From NCBI RefSeq assembly GCF_018446385.1, contig NC_056002.1, positions 6,497,474 through 6,561,473 on the forward strand: a stretch of DNA of 64,000 nucleotides, written 5' to 3'. Positions within the stretch are counted from its first letter, which is position 1, and each line of letters starts with the position of its first letter. Source of the stretch: Zingiber officinale (lineage: Eukaryota; Streptophyta; Magnoliopsida; Zingiberales; Zingiberaceae). The notes under the pieces were generated by a model that was not told where the DNA came from, searched no databases, and was given only the letters and a program-made list of their open reading frames with translations. This document shows positions 9,901 through 21,770 of the stretch, one piece after another. Position numbers and translations under genes: made by a program.

Positions 9901-9908
9901 TATAAATA
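9901..9908 (+). promoter_or_regulatory. Candidate TATA box of Tat extra ORF copy 2
   Basis: TATAAATA about 90-140 bp before the candidate starts at 9998 and 10042, followed by a C/T-rich leader typical of plant 5' UTRs. It points along the plus strand, opposite to the Tat gag-pol, so the extra ORF probably had its own promoter. Confidence 0.5.
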
Positions 9909-9997
9909 ATCTCCTCTTGCTTTTGCCTTCAGACTTTGCACGTCTTCTTCTTCCTTCCGCTTGAATCCATTACTACTCCCGAATCTCTATTTTTGCG

Positions 9998-12626
9998 TTG
10001 ATAACTTCCCGCTTGATTTTTTCTCCTTCTATTTCTTTTCTCATGGCATCCTCCTCTCTTTTGTCTTCTTTGGTAGCAATGTATTTTCCTGGCTTATCCA
10101 CTTTCGACAAACTAGATCGGGATGACCTGCGATATACCTATGGAGTTGGGGACGACGCGCACGTGGTCATCCCCACCAGAGGGCACCAATTCTTCAATCC
10201 TCCTGATGGATATTGTACCTTCTTTAAAGAGCAATTTGTGGTCGGCCTTCGTCTTCCCTTCACCTCTTCTTTTCTGACGTGTGCCGTCACTTCAAAATTC
10301 CTCTAGGACAACTGACGCCGAATTCTATAAGGATCCTCTGTGGATTTGTAGTGCTCTGTGATGTATAGGAGTTGTCCTGGTCTGCCCATTTGTTCCACTG
10401 CTTCTTCACCCTCCGGCAACAGGAAGAAGGCATATTCCGCTTCCAGGCTCGTCTTCGGACTGCTTTTTTCTCACCCCTACCACCTTCTGAACCGAACTGG
10501 AGGAGCAAATTCTTCTTCATTCGATTTCCTCATGAGGTAGAGTGGCCCCTGTGATGGCAATCGTCACTTCCCCTGAGCCCGCCACTGGAGGATTTTCATC
10601 TGGGTACCTCCTATATAGAGGCTTCCTCTCGCTTAGCGGGATGACAACTAAACTTAACACGCTTATTGTCTGAGGAGTTGCTATCCTATTTTCGCCTGAG
10701 CTATCTTACTCCTGATACGCCTCACTCCCTAGGTAAGCTTCTCTTTCAGTTCTGTTATAACTTCCTAAGCATTTTGTTTTTCCTACTATGGCTGACCCCC
10801 CACTTTATCTTGTACAGCTGAGGTCTTAACCCGTGCTTCAGAGGTTCAACCTCTTCCTATAAGCGATATGGAGATAATGAGGCGCGGTCGAGTTATCTTA
10901 GAAAGGAGATCACTCCCCTACTCAACTTCGACCTGTGTCGATATGTCTACCACTGCAAATCTCCGACCCCGTCCCCCTCGTAGAGGATCTTCTACTATCC
11001 GACTTGCCTCCTTTACTCGCCCCACTCGTCCCCGGACTACACCTCCATCCCGAACTGCCGCCCCTGCTCGTCCCCGGGCCCCGCCTACAGCCCGACCCTT
11101 TTCCCTGGCGCCTCTTCAATCAATCAATCCCTCTCGACTGACTTATATCTCTGGTCGCGACCTCGGTCGAAGATTAGTCAATGTCACCTATGTCAGCCCT
11201 GCCTTCAGAGAAGCTTCTCAAGCAGCTCGGCGGGCCCGTTCTATGAATGATCGCGTGGGTCAAGATGCCCCTTCTTCTTCTCGGCGCAGGGTTCGGCTGT
11301 CATCTGAGGATTCTGACTCGGATGAACAACCTTTGGCTCAAAGACTTCGCCACCGAGCCCCCATCCCCGCCAAGACTCGGGCCCTTCCGCTATTCCTTCT
11401 CCTTCATCTCCTATTGCAACAACCACTCCTCCTTCTCCATGTATGGCAGCCCCGACTCCTGCCCCGAATCAGGAAGATGCTCCCCCTGCTCCCTCCGTGG
11501 TTCCGGTTGAGCCTCCGCCAGCTCAACCTTCTACCTTGCAGCAGCATCAGAGCACCGAGGTCGGCCCATCGCATCACCCAGAGCCTTCTCATGGGCCTTC
11601 TTCTGCTCCCTCTGGGTCAGCTACTGGGCCTTCTGGCTCAGTTGCTGGGTCTTCCCAACCACCACCACCTGTTCCTCTCTATTATTATACCACTGCTCCT
11701 TCTGAGGCTGAGTTACAGTCACGGCAAGATGTTCCCACCAGCTCCTTGATAATGAAAGGTCGCTTGGCCACTTTGTGGGAAGAAAGTATGCATCAGATGG
11801 AACTTTTGCCGCCCCTGCCCAGATGGATAGATTCTCTGAGCTATATATCAAGGTAAGCTTCCATGATTGATTACCACATCTATTATCCTCCCAATTCTTA
11901 TCAGATGTTTCTTTTATGTTCCAGGCTTATGCAGAGTCCCTGATAATAAACCAGTCCTTCCATGCTGTTCATTATCAAAATAAGATGCTGCGGGACAAGG
12001 TAACTAAATTGGAGCTTCAATTAAATAACCTAGCGCAGGCTAGTCATGCCCTGAGAGCCGAAGTAAAGGATCTGACCAAAAGGAAGAATCATCTGGAAGT
12101 ATCCTTGGTGATAGCTAACCACGAGCTTAAAGGCCTTAAGGAAGAAAAAAGCCAGGTCAATGTCGTACACCAGCAATGCATGGATCAACAAGCTTTGGTG
12201 CACCAACGAGCCGTTGAGCAGCTGACCCAGAAGCTACGTGCCGCCGAAACCTTAGCGCAGGAGCAAGACAAGAAACTAAAATCCCAGGTGGCCTAATTAA
12301 CATCTCAAGCAGCAGAACTGTTGGCCGCTCGAACTGAACTGGCTCAGGCCCGGGCTACTGCAAAAGAAGTATCTACAACCCTGGCCATTTATAAAGAAGG
12401 AGAGAATGACCGCCGTCAACAGAGTCGCGCTTTGTACCTGTGTTCTCCAGAATTCTGTACACAAGTAGGGTAGCGTTTCTCCACGTCTGTCATCTATGGT
12501 GCGGCTGGGGCTCTGCGATAACTTTATGAACAGGGCTACTTGAAATTAGCTCCTCCTGCTAAGTTTTTAGATCATAACCGGATCCTTAAGGAGATCCCGG
12601 ATGAGATTTTTGTTCCTTTCAAATGA
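9998..12626 (+). pseudogene. Antisense extra ORF of Tat-type Gypsy element, copy 2 (putative gypsy-type transposon domain, coiled coil)
   Basis: Starts at 9998 or 10042. The N-terminal part resembles the plant 'putative gypsy type transposon' domain (Pfam Transposase_28), with FNPPDGYCTFFKEQFVVGLR, then after a frameshift near 10260 IPLGQLTPNSIRILCGFVVL and RSKFFFIRFP. A stop lies near 10365. A Pro/Ser/Arg-rich middle (10868-11850) follows. An intron with GTAAGC donor at 11853 and acceptor ending 11924 leads into a coiled coil (AYAESLIINQSFHAVHYQNK and LRDKVTKLELQLNNLAQ; 11925-12296). More coiled coil and the conserved tail follow with further stops. Stops and frameshifts make it a pseudogene. 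It lies opposite to the minus-strand Tat gag-pol, as known for antisense ORFs in this lineage. Function unknown. Confidence 0.62.
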
Positions 12627-12726
12627 TCCTTCTTGACTACTTGTGTTGAATGACTTAACAATTTCTTGTGAATTACTTCACTATAAATGAAGAGAAGTTG
12701 TTGCCGCCTAGATTGCATCAGGTGAT

Positions 12727-12803
12727 GACCTATAGATCCTTTCACTAAGGTCCTTAAGGCAAGAGCTTTTGATGGACATGTTGAAGGGTTGGGAATTAGA
12801 TGA
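12727..12803 (+). pseudogene. C-terminal relic of a Copia pol (RNase H end)
   Basis: The plus frame reads DPFTKVLKARAFDGHVEGLG and stops at 12801-12803. This matches the usual end of Copia pol, where an ADPLTK-type motif is followed by a short tail. It is followed by a purine-rich tract (AAGTGAGAGAT) and the LTR at 12850. The rest of this Copia element to the left is gone; the neighbour at 12626 is the Tat extra ORF. Confidence 0.6.
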
Positions 12804-12849
12804 ATGATAGCATTTATGGCAGCATAGTCTTTTAGTATAAGTGAGAGAT

Positions 12850-14643
12850 TGTTAGAGTGTATAATAAAAGTCTAGCTTTTGTATAAACATTTATTTAGAA
12901 ATAAAGAATCACAATGGTCAAATATCTATATTTATTTATTAAATGTAATTTGTTCAATTAATTTATATAGTAGACAACATGGTGTGCGGTGTCACACACA
13001 GAAGATCATGTTGTCGGTTCTTTATAAATTATAAACAGTTGCTCTCGACTAAAATGGAAAGGAACAAATCGTTGAAGTAGTCGTAGTGTAATTAAGTATT
13101 AGTTTATCTTAACTAATAAATTACACTGATACACTCCAAGTGTATTGAGTAGGACCATTTTAGGTAAGTTCTTTTTGTACTGATTCTATAAAAGAACTAG
13201 ACCTTAGTTATTATGGAAGTGTGTGCTCTTAATCCTAATATAATAACAAACACATATATTCATTATTTATTTCTTTGACTTATCAATGGGTGAGATTTAG
13301 CTCGATAAATCAATAAGCCCGATAAGTTGGGAAATGATATTACTTATAGTGTGTATTGTTGATTATAGAATGAAACTGTGTCCTAGTAATCTAGGTTGAG
13401 AATGACTCCAAGAGGAGCTCATAAGGATTGTCATGTTAAACCCTGCAGGTGGACTTAGTCCGACATGACAATAAGGTTGAGTGGTACTACTCTTGGACTA
13501 AGATATTAATTAAGTGAGTTGTCAGTAACTCATTTAATTAGTGGACATTCGATATCTTAAACACAGGGAGACTAACACACTCATAATAAGAAGGAGCCCA
13601 AAATATAATTTGGGATTGGTGCGGTAGTTCAATAATAGTTCTTTAGTGGAATGAATTATTATTGATGAAATTAAGTTATGTGTTCGGGACGAACACGGGA
13701 TGCTTAATTTCATCGGGAGACCAAAATCAATTCTTTCTCTCGGTCCCTATCGTAACCTCTTAATTATAAAGTACTATACCCACCTATACCCACCTTCTTA
13801 CCCATCCTATAGGGGCCGACCAATCTAGCTTGGAGTCCAAGCTAGGGTCGGCCAAAGACATGGTTCATGGGTTCATGAGGTGGCCGGCCCTAGCTTGAAC
13901 CCAAGCTTAGGTGGCCGACCCTATTAAAATAAAAAGTAATTTTATTTTTTAAAATTTTTTTTATGTGGATTCCATGGTTTTAAAAGAGAGTTTAAAATTT
14001 AAATCTTTCCTTTTATAGCTTTCTACAAAAGATTTGAAATCTTTCCTTATTTGTAAATTGAAAAGTAGATTTTAATTTTGAGAAAACTTTCCTTTTTTAA
14101 CCATGTTCATGATTTAAAAGAGAGTTTAAAAATTAAATATTCTCTTTTATTAGTTTCTACAAAAGATTAAGAAAAGATTTGATATCTTTTCTTATTTGTA
14201 GATTAAAAAGAGATTTTAATTTTTAGAGATAACTTTCCTTTTTGGAAATCATCCACATGTTTAAAAGAAAGATTTTAATTTATAAAATTTCCTTTTTACA
14301 AATCACCATGAAGGGAAAAATTATTGGAGAAATTTTTATAAATTTTCGGAAATAAATTAAGAAGTTTTAATTCTTGTGTGAATTAAATTTTCCTTAATTG
14401 GGATTAGAATAGTGGCCGACCATATGGTTTGAGAAAAGGAAATTGATTTTAAATCAATTAATTTTTTTTCATAGCAAAGGAATTAAGGAAGTTTTTATTA
14501 AAATTTCCTTATTTGCCAAGTTCTGTCTGCGATTCCTAATTTAACTTCTAAAGAACACAATAGGTTATTTAAGGAAAGGTTCGACACTTATATAAAAAAT
14601 TTTGTACAGTGGAACCAGTATGTTTTCCTAGGACTAACCAACA
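12850..14643 (+). mobile_element. 3' LTR of a 5'-truncated Copia element
   Basis: Starts TGTTAGAGTGTATAATAAAA directly after a purine tract and pol end, and closes ...GGACTAACCAACA, giving a 1.8-kb LTR with TG...CA ends. It is AT-rich, with several short internal repeats of TTTAAAAGAGAGTTTAAA type (about 13980-14290). The flanks (GAGAT before, CATCT after) give no duplication, as expected for a truncated copy. It interrupts the Tat element at the start of integrase. Confidence 0.6.
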
Positions 14644-17600
14644 CATCTCTCGCAAGACCTGATCAGCTTCTTCTATACTTATACATTTGAGTAAAGGTCA
14701 AGAGAACGCTTGCTTGTATAGTTGATCCCCTACCATGGTGTATGCATGGACCTTTTTCTTGATTAGCCGCGCTTGTTCCCGATCTGTGGGTAAGGTGCCC
14801 TGCTGAAGATAACTAATCATAGGTGTACATCAGTCAATAATCCCGTCCATGTTGTTTTGCATATCTATCTGGGCTATTAAGAATGTTTGGGTTGTTGGCC
14901 TATCCAGCACCCACGTGGTTAAGGAGCTAGCCATCTTTGCTAACTCATCAGCCTTGCTGTTCTCAGATCTGGGGATCTTGCTTATAATGACCTCCTTGAA
15001 TTCTGGCTTCATTTTCTCATAAGCCTCCTGATATATTTGTAACCTGTCGCTATTGATCCCGAAGTTGCTAGCTACTTGTTGAGTTACTAATTAGGAGTCC
15101 AAATAAATGATAACTCGGGCAGCCCCTACATGCCGAGCTGCTTGCAGGCCTGCTAATAAAGCTTCGTATTCTGCTTCATTATTAGTGGCTCTGAAGTTTA
15201 GCCGCACGGCCAGCTGCAAAATATCTTCTTGAGGAGATATCAGAAGAACTCCCACACCGCTCCCCTGACGTGTAGCTGATCCATCCACATATACTTTTCA
15301 GGTCTCCTCTGAGTCGGGCTGATGAATCTTAGTCAGGAAATCAGCCAAGGTCTGTGCTTTAATAGCGGTTCAAGGTTGGTATGCGATGTTATATTCTCCC
15401 AATTCAGTCACTCATTTGATGAGTCGGCCTGTAACTTCAACGTTGGTTAGAGCTTTGCTCATTGTACTGTTGGTCAAGACTGTAATAGGATGCGCTAAAA
15501 AGTAAGGCCGCAGACGTCGAGCCATAAGTATCAATCTATAAACTAATTTTTCCAGAGCTGTGTATCGTGACTCAACCCCTTTTAGTAAATGACTGAAAAA
15601 ATACACTGGTCTCTGTACATTATCTTGCTCTTTCACCAGTACTGCCCCCACAACCTCGGGGGTAGATGATAAGTAAATCCAGAGTGGTTCCTCTGCAACG
15701 GGTTTAAACAGGGAAGGCAATGTCTCCAGATAGGTTTTTAATTCTTCAAAGGCCCATGTACATTCCTCATCCCACTGGAACTTAGAAGCTTTTTGGAGGA
15801 CTTTGAAGAAGGGTGCCGCTTTGTCCACCGCTCTGGAAATAAACCGAGACAATGCTGTTATCCTGCCAACCAGCTTCTGAGCCTCCTTCAAGTTCTGGGG
15901 AGTCTTCATATCACGGAGTACTCGGACTTTCTTGGGATTGGCTTCAATTCCCCGCTCAGTGACAAGATAACCCAAGAACTTCCCTCCCTTAGCTCCAAAG
16001 AGGCACTTCAAAGGATTTAATTTCAACCCATACTGTCGTAAGGTGTCGCAGGTCTCCTCCACATCAGATATTAGATTCGTGGCCAAGGGGGATTTGATAA
16101 GTATGTCGTCTACATATACCTCCACGTTGCGCCCGGCTTGCTTGCGGAAGATCTTGTCCATCATTCTCTGATATGTAGCTCCAGCATTCCTGAGCCCAAA
16201 AGGAATGACTGTGTAACAAAAAGTATCATCTGCCGTGATGAAACTAACCTTTTCTTGATCTTATGTGGCTAAGGGGATTTGATGATACACCTGATAAGCA
16301 TCTAACATACAGATTCTTTCACAACCTGCCATTGAATCCACCAGCTGATCAATCCTGGGCAAGGGGTAGCAATCTTTAGGGCTGACTTTATTGAGATCTC
16401 TGAAGTATATGCAGACCCTCCATTTGTTATTGGGTTTTGCTACCAAGACGACATTGGAAAGCCAAGATGGGAATTGCACTTCGCGAACATGCCTTGTTTT
16501 CCTGAGCTGATCTACTTCATCTCTGATAATTTTATTTTGGTCGGCCGAGAAATTCCTCTTCTTCTGCTTCACAGGTCGGGCTTCTGGTAGAAGATGCAAC
16601 TTGTGCTCAGCTACTTCCGGCCTAACCCCAGGTAATTCTTCAGTGGACCAGGCGAAGACATCTCTATTACGAGTCAGACACCGAACCAGTTCCTCTTTGA
16701 GCTCTGGAGGTAAATCGTTTGCCACGCGAGTGAGGCTTTCTGGGCGTTCAGGGTAGAGCTGAACTTCTTCCCAGGGGATAGGCTCTTTGGCCAAAGGCAA
16801 AGGTTCTTCTTGGATAGCATGTACAACCCCATCATGAGTTCTCTGGGCTTTGCGAGCTTCTACCTTGACCATATCAATGTAGCACTTCCTAGAGACTCGC
16901 TGTTCGCCCCTAACTTCTCCAACTTGATTACCAACCGGAAACTTGATCTTCTGATGAAATGTGGAGACGACCGCCTGAAATTCATGCAAGGCCGGTCGGC
17001 CCAAAATGACATTGTAAGAGGAGGGCGAGTCCACTACAAGGAAAATGCTCCTCCTGGTTCTGACCAATGGTTCGCTTCCCAAAGATATAGCTAATTTGAT
17101 TTTACCCATGGGTCTTACTTCATTGCCAGTGAAACCATATAAGGAGGTAGCCACTGGCTGGAGCTCACTGGCGTCGATATGCATTTCTTCAAAAGCTGAC
17201 CGGAATAAAACATTTATTGAGCTACTCGTATCCACAAAGACTCTAGCCACCCGACTGTTGGCTATGATGGCCTTGATGATGAGAGCGTCATCATGGGGCA
17301 GTTCTAGTCCTTCCAGGTCCTGCGGTCCAAAACTGATGACCGGGTTGGCAGCTTGCTCCCGGCTACACCCCACAGCATGAATCTCTAACCGACGCTCATG
17401 GGATTTACGCGCCTGGCCTGAATCTCCATCGGTGGGACCTCCGGAGATCATGCCTATATCTCTTATTGCTGCGTTTCCCCGATTTTCTACCTCACGGGCT
17501 CCTTCTGTTTCTCCAACGTGCCCTAGTGGTTGTATGCTTGGTCCTTCTTGCTCAACTTGGGGTTGGCCAGCCTGCCCTGTAGCATTGCGCCGCTCCTCCA

Positions 17601-18837
17601 TCATTCGCTGAACTTGAGGGGCCAATTCTGGTGGCGGTAGACCCCTCTCAGCAGCTAGCCGGGCTTCCCGGGCGAATTGGTAGCAGTCATTGGTGGCGTG
17701 TGTGTGGGATCGGTGGTACGTGCAATAGTGTGGTCCCCAGGGACCAGGTCGGGGGACCTGAACTGCGGCTACCCGTGGCACCAGCCGGGTATCCTGACCG
17801 GGGTGGAAAGTGGGTCGAGCATCCCGAGCACGTGGGAGAGGCTGAGCAGGCGGCAGAGGTACTCTTCTCTCTGGCCGGTTTATTGCGGGAGGCGGTTTGT
17901 CTGCCTTCTTTCGCGCCACCTGCGCTTCTTCCACATTGATATAGTTGGCCGCTTTTTCCAGCATCTCATCGAAATTCTTTACGGGATTCTTAATGAGATC
18001 CCTAAAGAACTCTCCTTTAGTTAACCCATGGGAGAAGGCGCTCATGAGTATTTCGGATGTGACTGAAGGAACATCTTGAGCCACCTGATTGAAGCGCTTA
18101 ATATAGCTTCTCAATGGCTCCGCAGATCCCTGCTTGAGGGCAAACAAGCAGTGATCTGTCTTTTGATATTTCCTGCTACTAGCAAAGTGGTGCAGGAAGG
18201 CACTCTTGAAGTCAGCAAAACAGGTGATGGACCCATGTGGCAGTCCATCAAACCATTTTTGGGCAGAACCCGATAAAGTACTCAGGAACACGCGACATTT
18301 AACAGCGTCGCTATATTGATGTAACAGGGTTGCATTCTTGAATTTACGAAGATGATCTTCAGGATCTTTACTGCCATCATATTCCCCTATAGCAGGGGGG
18401 CGGTACCCTTTAGGCAACTTTTCTTCCAAGATTTTATAAGAAAAGGGGATTTTCTCTTCCGGCTCCGATCGGCGTTCCTCGCGGGGAATGATAGATTTCC
18501 CCTTCTTGGAGTCTTTAGGTAAAGAACTCTCGGCCACTGAGACTTGCTGCTGCTCTTTGTGGCTATAACATCCAGGGTCTGGCTGATAGTATCCCTGGCC
18601 TGGCTCTCTGTAGAAGGCAGGGGGAAATTCTAGAGGTTGTTTTCGCTTAGAGCCCCGGTCTGAGGCATGAGCAGGCTCTTTAGAGACATCCGGTAGCTTT
18701 TTTGGTCGAGAAGCAGTTGTTTGTTGTTGCTTTTCTGAGGTAGCCCTCTTCTTTGCTTCCTTGAAGAGCTCATATTCTCTAGCAGTCATGGTCACGTTGA
18801 TGCGTCCCGAGTCCTCCATCGTCACGTTCCGGAACAT
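14644..18837 (-). pseudogene. Tat-lineage Gypsy gag-pol relic
   Basis: From the right: gag opens at 18837 with a retrotransposon gag domain (CRVFLSTLSGSAQKWFDGLP) and a zinc-knuckle-like CTYHRSHTHATNDC. Protease follows with VFVDTSSSINVLF, where the family's DTG is DTS. Reverse transcriptase follows (LPRIDQLVDSMAGCERICML, then YVDDILIKSP). Frame is broken by TAA at 16261-16263 in ...PLAT(stop)DQEKVSF, by one base change. RNase H follows, then three stops between 15290 and 15411, then a second RNase H domain (YVDGSATRQGSGVGVLL and NNEAEYEALLAGLQAARHVG). The dual RNase H marks the Tat lineage. The sequence stops near 14644 at the beginning of integrase, next to the Copia LTR. Dead copy. Confidence 0.85.
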
Positions 18838-18844
18838 GCTCTAG

Positions 18845-18866
18845 TTTTCCCACAGACGGCGCCAAA
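18845..18866 (-). promoter_or_regulatory. Primer binding site of the Tat element
   Basis: On the minus strand the LTR end ...GGGATCA is followed by AATTTGGCGCCGTCTGTGGG, the usual start of the internal region in plant Tat/Athila-type Gypsy elements. It lies just before the gag start at 18837. Confidence 0.65.
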
Positions 18867-19499
18867 TTTGATCCCGTTCGGAAGCTGAGTCGGATGAAGG
18901 AGGGCCTCGATGTACTGGAAGTTGACAGAAAGTCGCCGAGGCGTCGGATCTACCTGGCACCCCCTGGAAAGGTTCGTACGGGTGGCTGATGAAGGGAGAT
19001 GATCAGGACAATGACACTATGACCCTGCGCACACTCAGACGAACCCCCAGTCGTTAGAGACCAGAAACCAGGGAAAAAGTCTCTGGGTCAGGTCCTCCGA
19101 CGCTCAAGTCAGATACTTTTTCCCCAGAAAATATAGAGAAAGGACGAAAAGTAAAGACTAGTGAGAAATGACGAGTGAGCGTACCTGCGTAAGGGACAAA
19201 GCCTCCCTTTTTATACTACAACGGAAGTTTTTGGGTCTGACGGGTGTTAGGGAATGTCGGCTGTCAGGCTTTGTCTGGCGGTGAATGACACGTGGCACCT
19301 TTTTATAGGCTGGCAATGGAATCAAAAGGGGTAATGAGCCCCGACTGTTTACATATTCCCTGACACACTGATTATTCTCTGGCATTCTCTGACAGGCAGT
19401 TGCGATTCCCTGACTTGTTTGTCCTGTAGTGCCTTGATGCTAGGTCTATATTCCGCAGTCTATATTCCAACCTGTCTCTGTATGCTGTTATCCATGACT

Positions 19500-19855
19500 T
19501 ATACGTTCCGACTTGTACTCCAGGTCTGTATCCCGGCCTGCATCTGTCTAGTGTTATCTATGGTTTGTACGTCCCGACCTGCACGCCTAGGTTTGTATCC
19601 CGTCCTGCCTCTTCCCGCTATTCTCCATGGCTTGTTCGTTCCGACCTGCACGCCCAGGTCTGTATCCCGACTTGCCTCTGTGGTTATCCAAGGCTTGTCC
19701 GTTCCGACCTGCACGCCCCGGTCTGTATCCCGACCTATCTCTGTGGTTATCCATGGCTTGTCCGTTCCGCCCTGCATGCCCCGGTTTATATCCCGACCTA
19801 CCTCTGTGGTTATCCATGGCTTATCCGTTCCGACCTGCACGCCCAGGTTGTTCTA
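19500..19855. repeat. Tandem array of about 61-bp units in the Tat LTR
   Basis: Five to six units, each with GTTCCGACCTGCACGCCC followed by GTCTGTATCCCGACC and ATCCATGGCTTGT-like text. Clear unit starts are near 19639, 19700, 19762 and 19826. Units differ by a few substitutions. This explains the long open frames on both strands. Confidence 0.85.
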
Positions 19856-20039
19856 CACAAGGGGTCTTCTTTCCTTTACCTTTACTTGACTTGTGGGCTC
19901 AGTCATGAGCTGTACCTGGTCCGAGGGCCCGGTCCTTGACCACTATCGGGGTCGACACTTGTCCGACCTATAATCCTATCCTTTGACCACCCCGTCTGAT
20001 CGTCCCGTTAGCTGAGACTTTGACCTTGTCCACGTAAGC

Positions 20040-20325
20040 TTGACTTCTGACCAGCGACAGAGGCTGGACTTCTGACCTCCACGTAAGCTTGACTTCTGAC
20101 CAGCCACGGAGGCTGGACTTCTGACCAGCCACGGAGGCTGGACTTCTGACCAGCCACGGAGGCTGGACTTCTGACCAGCCACGGAGGCTGGACTTCTGAC
20201 CAGCCACGAAGGCTGGACTTCTGTCCTCCACGTAAGCCTGACTTCTGACCTCCACGTAAGCTTGACTTCTGATCAGCCACGGAGGCTTGACTTCTGACCT
20301 CCACGTAAGCTTGACTTCTGACCAT
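20040..20325. repeat. 25-bp tandem array in the Tat LTR
   Basis: Unit GGACTTCTGACCAGCCACGG plus AGGCT, exact period 25 (for example 20115 and 20140), about five near-perfect units. They are flanked by variant units in which CCACGTAAGCTT replaces the second half. Repeated Cys-poor reading frames here are artefacts. Confidence 0.9.
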
Positions 20326-20579
20326 CTTGTGGTCCTGACTACTAACCACATCATCTCACTGACTCCCACGAACATGCACCGTATCAACATCCTAACAACC
20401 TGTTAGAATAACAACTTCAGAGAATAAATTTTTGCAAACTCCTCAAGGACCATCATGTCTCTTATCAGCAGACAATTTATAATGGCATATTTCTTTAAAA
20501 ATCTTGACAATAACTTTATTAAAGTTATAAATAACAAAAAAGGTTTACATGTAGGTAAGAGGAAGATTCCTCAGATAAT

Positions 20580-20965
20580 TATGGTGCATTGATTCTGACA
20601 CACTTTGTCACCTCATGATTGCAGAGGTTCTGAGAGGTGACATATAAAGGGGGAGTCCTCTCCGTGGTGAAGGTACATTCTTTGAACATCTGCAACTTCA
20701 CTCTTGTGTACACATTCTTACGGTTCTTCATCCACCTGTTTGGATCGGTACTGACTTGAGCATAGGAGGGCCTTCGCCAGGGACTCCCTTCTGGTTTCTA
20801 GGCGATGACGTCTGGTTGGTTTGTCTCCTTGTGCGCAGGATCGAAGAAAAACTTCTTCTCCAAGAGAAAGGTCTTCTGTCGATCTATCACCAGTCCATTG
20901 TGCCTAGCACGTCATCTCTACCGTCTTCAGATCAAGCTTTAGACTTGGTGTATTCAAGAGATTAA
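20580..20965 (+). repeat. Partial Gypsy-type LTR, TATA box and downstream part
   Basis: TATAAAGGGGG near 20643 is followed by a leader and then by CTTGAGCATAGGAGGGCCTT. That word resembles the CTTGAGCGTCGGAGG-type motif common in U5 of plant Gypsy LTRs and visible in reverse at about 19090 and 31200. No ends with target duplication were found. Sequence from 20398 to 20580 is featureless AT-rich DNA. Confidence 0.4.
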
Positions 20966-21105
20966 GGAGTTAATAAAAGGTGAACTCTTAAGCGGTATAA
21001 AATTATGACAAATAAAAAATATTATAAGAGATTGTGATGATGAGTTCTTGATTATAGTTTAAGCATGACTTTAATCTCAAAGAATAAATTATGAGGACTT
21101 ATAAA

Positions 21106-21694
21106 CACTATAGGAAAAATGTCATTTTAGTTACGACTAATTTCTATTAAAAATATTGAAAATATTATATGAAGAGCTTCTACCATAATCGGAGAGACAA
21201 GATTCAGAGGAGCGGTCTGAATAACTTCGGGTCAGAACAAGAGAGATTGCAATCACTAAGAAGAAGAATCACCAGAGCATGAGAAGGAATCATCTGAGGA
21301 GAGGAAGAATTGCCGATGGAGAAGAAGAATCGTCGAAGCTGAAAAGAATCCTAAATCTACCTCTGCCCCCAATGTTTTTTTTACGTATTTTAGTGAGTAA
21401 ATATTCGCAGCAAATTTAATTAAATTCATTGCTAATATACGTAAATATTAGTGACAAATAATTTCAAATTTCATCACCAATAATTTTTATCGGATGATGC
21501 CCTAATAAATTAGTAGTGACGAATTATTAAAATCATCGCTAATACTTTGATTATTTGCAATGAATTATTAAAATCATCACTAATAATTTGATTATTTGAG
21601 ATAATTTGTTATTTCATCACTAATAATACTATTTAGTAGGAACTATTATTTTGTTACTAATATTTTATCATTATTTTAATAATTTCTTGTAGTG
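21106..21694. mobile_element. Non-autonomous CACTA-type DNA transposon
   Basis: 589 bp. Left end CACTATAGGAAAAATGTC; right end, read in reverse complement, CACTACAAGAAATTATT. The CACTA start and 3-bp flanks AAA/AAA fit the CACTA (En/Spm) rule of 3-bp duplications, though AAA alone is weak evidence. Subterminal repeats such as ATCATCACTAATAATTTG recur in the right half. No transposase frame. Confidence 0.7.
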
Positions 21695-21770
21695 AAACTG
21701 TAAGTCAAATAAAATCAGAGATCAAGTTTATTGGTGTTTTGTCTTAGTTATATAGGATACTTATGTTGGA

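Larger units (their letters stand above)
18869..20397 (-). repeat. 5' LTR of the Tat-type Gypsy element
   Basis: On the minus strand it begins TGTTAGGATGTTGATACGG at 20397 and ends CGGGATCA at 18869, about 1.53 kb. A TATA box (TATAAAAA on minus) is at 19208-19215. U3 holds two tandem arrays, listed separately. ORFs on both strands at 19419-20390 are translations of these arrays. Confidence 0.75.

Noticed and set aside
19419-20390. Several overlapping 60-156-codon ORFs on both strands
   Set aside because: They are repeats of the 61-bp and 25-bp LTR arrays read in different frames.
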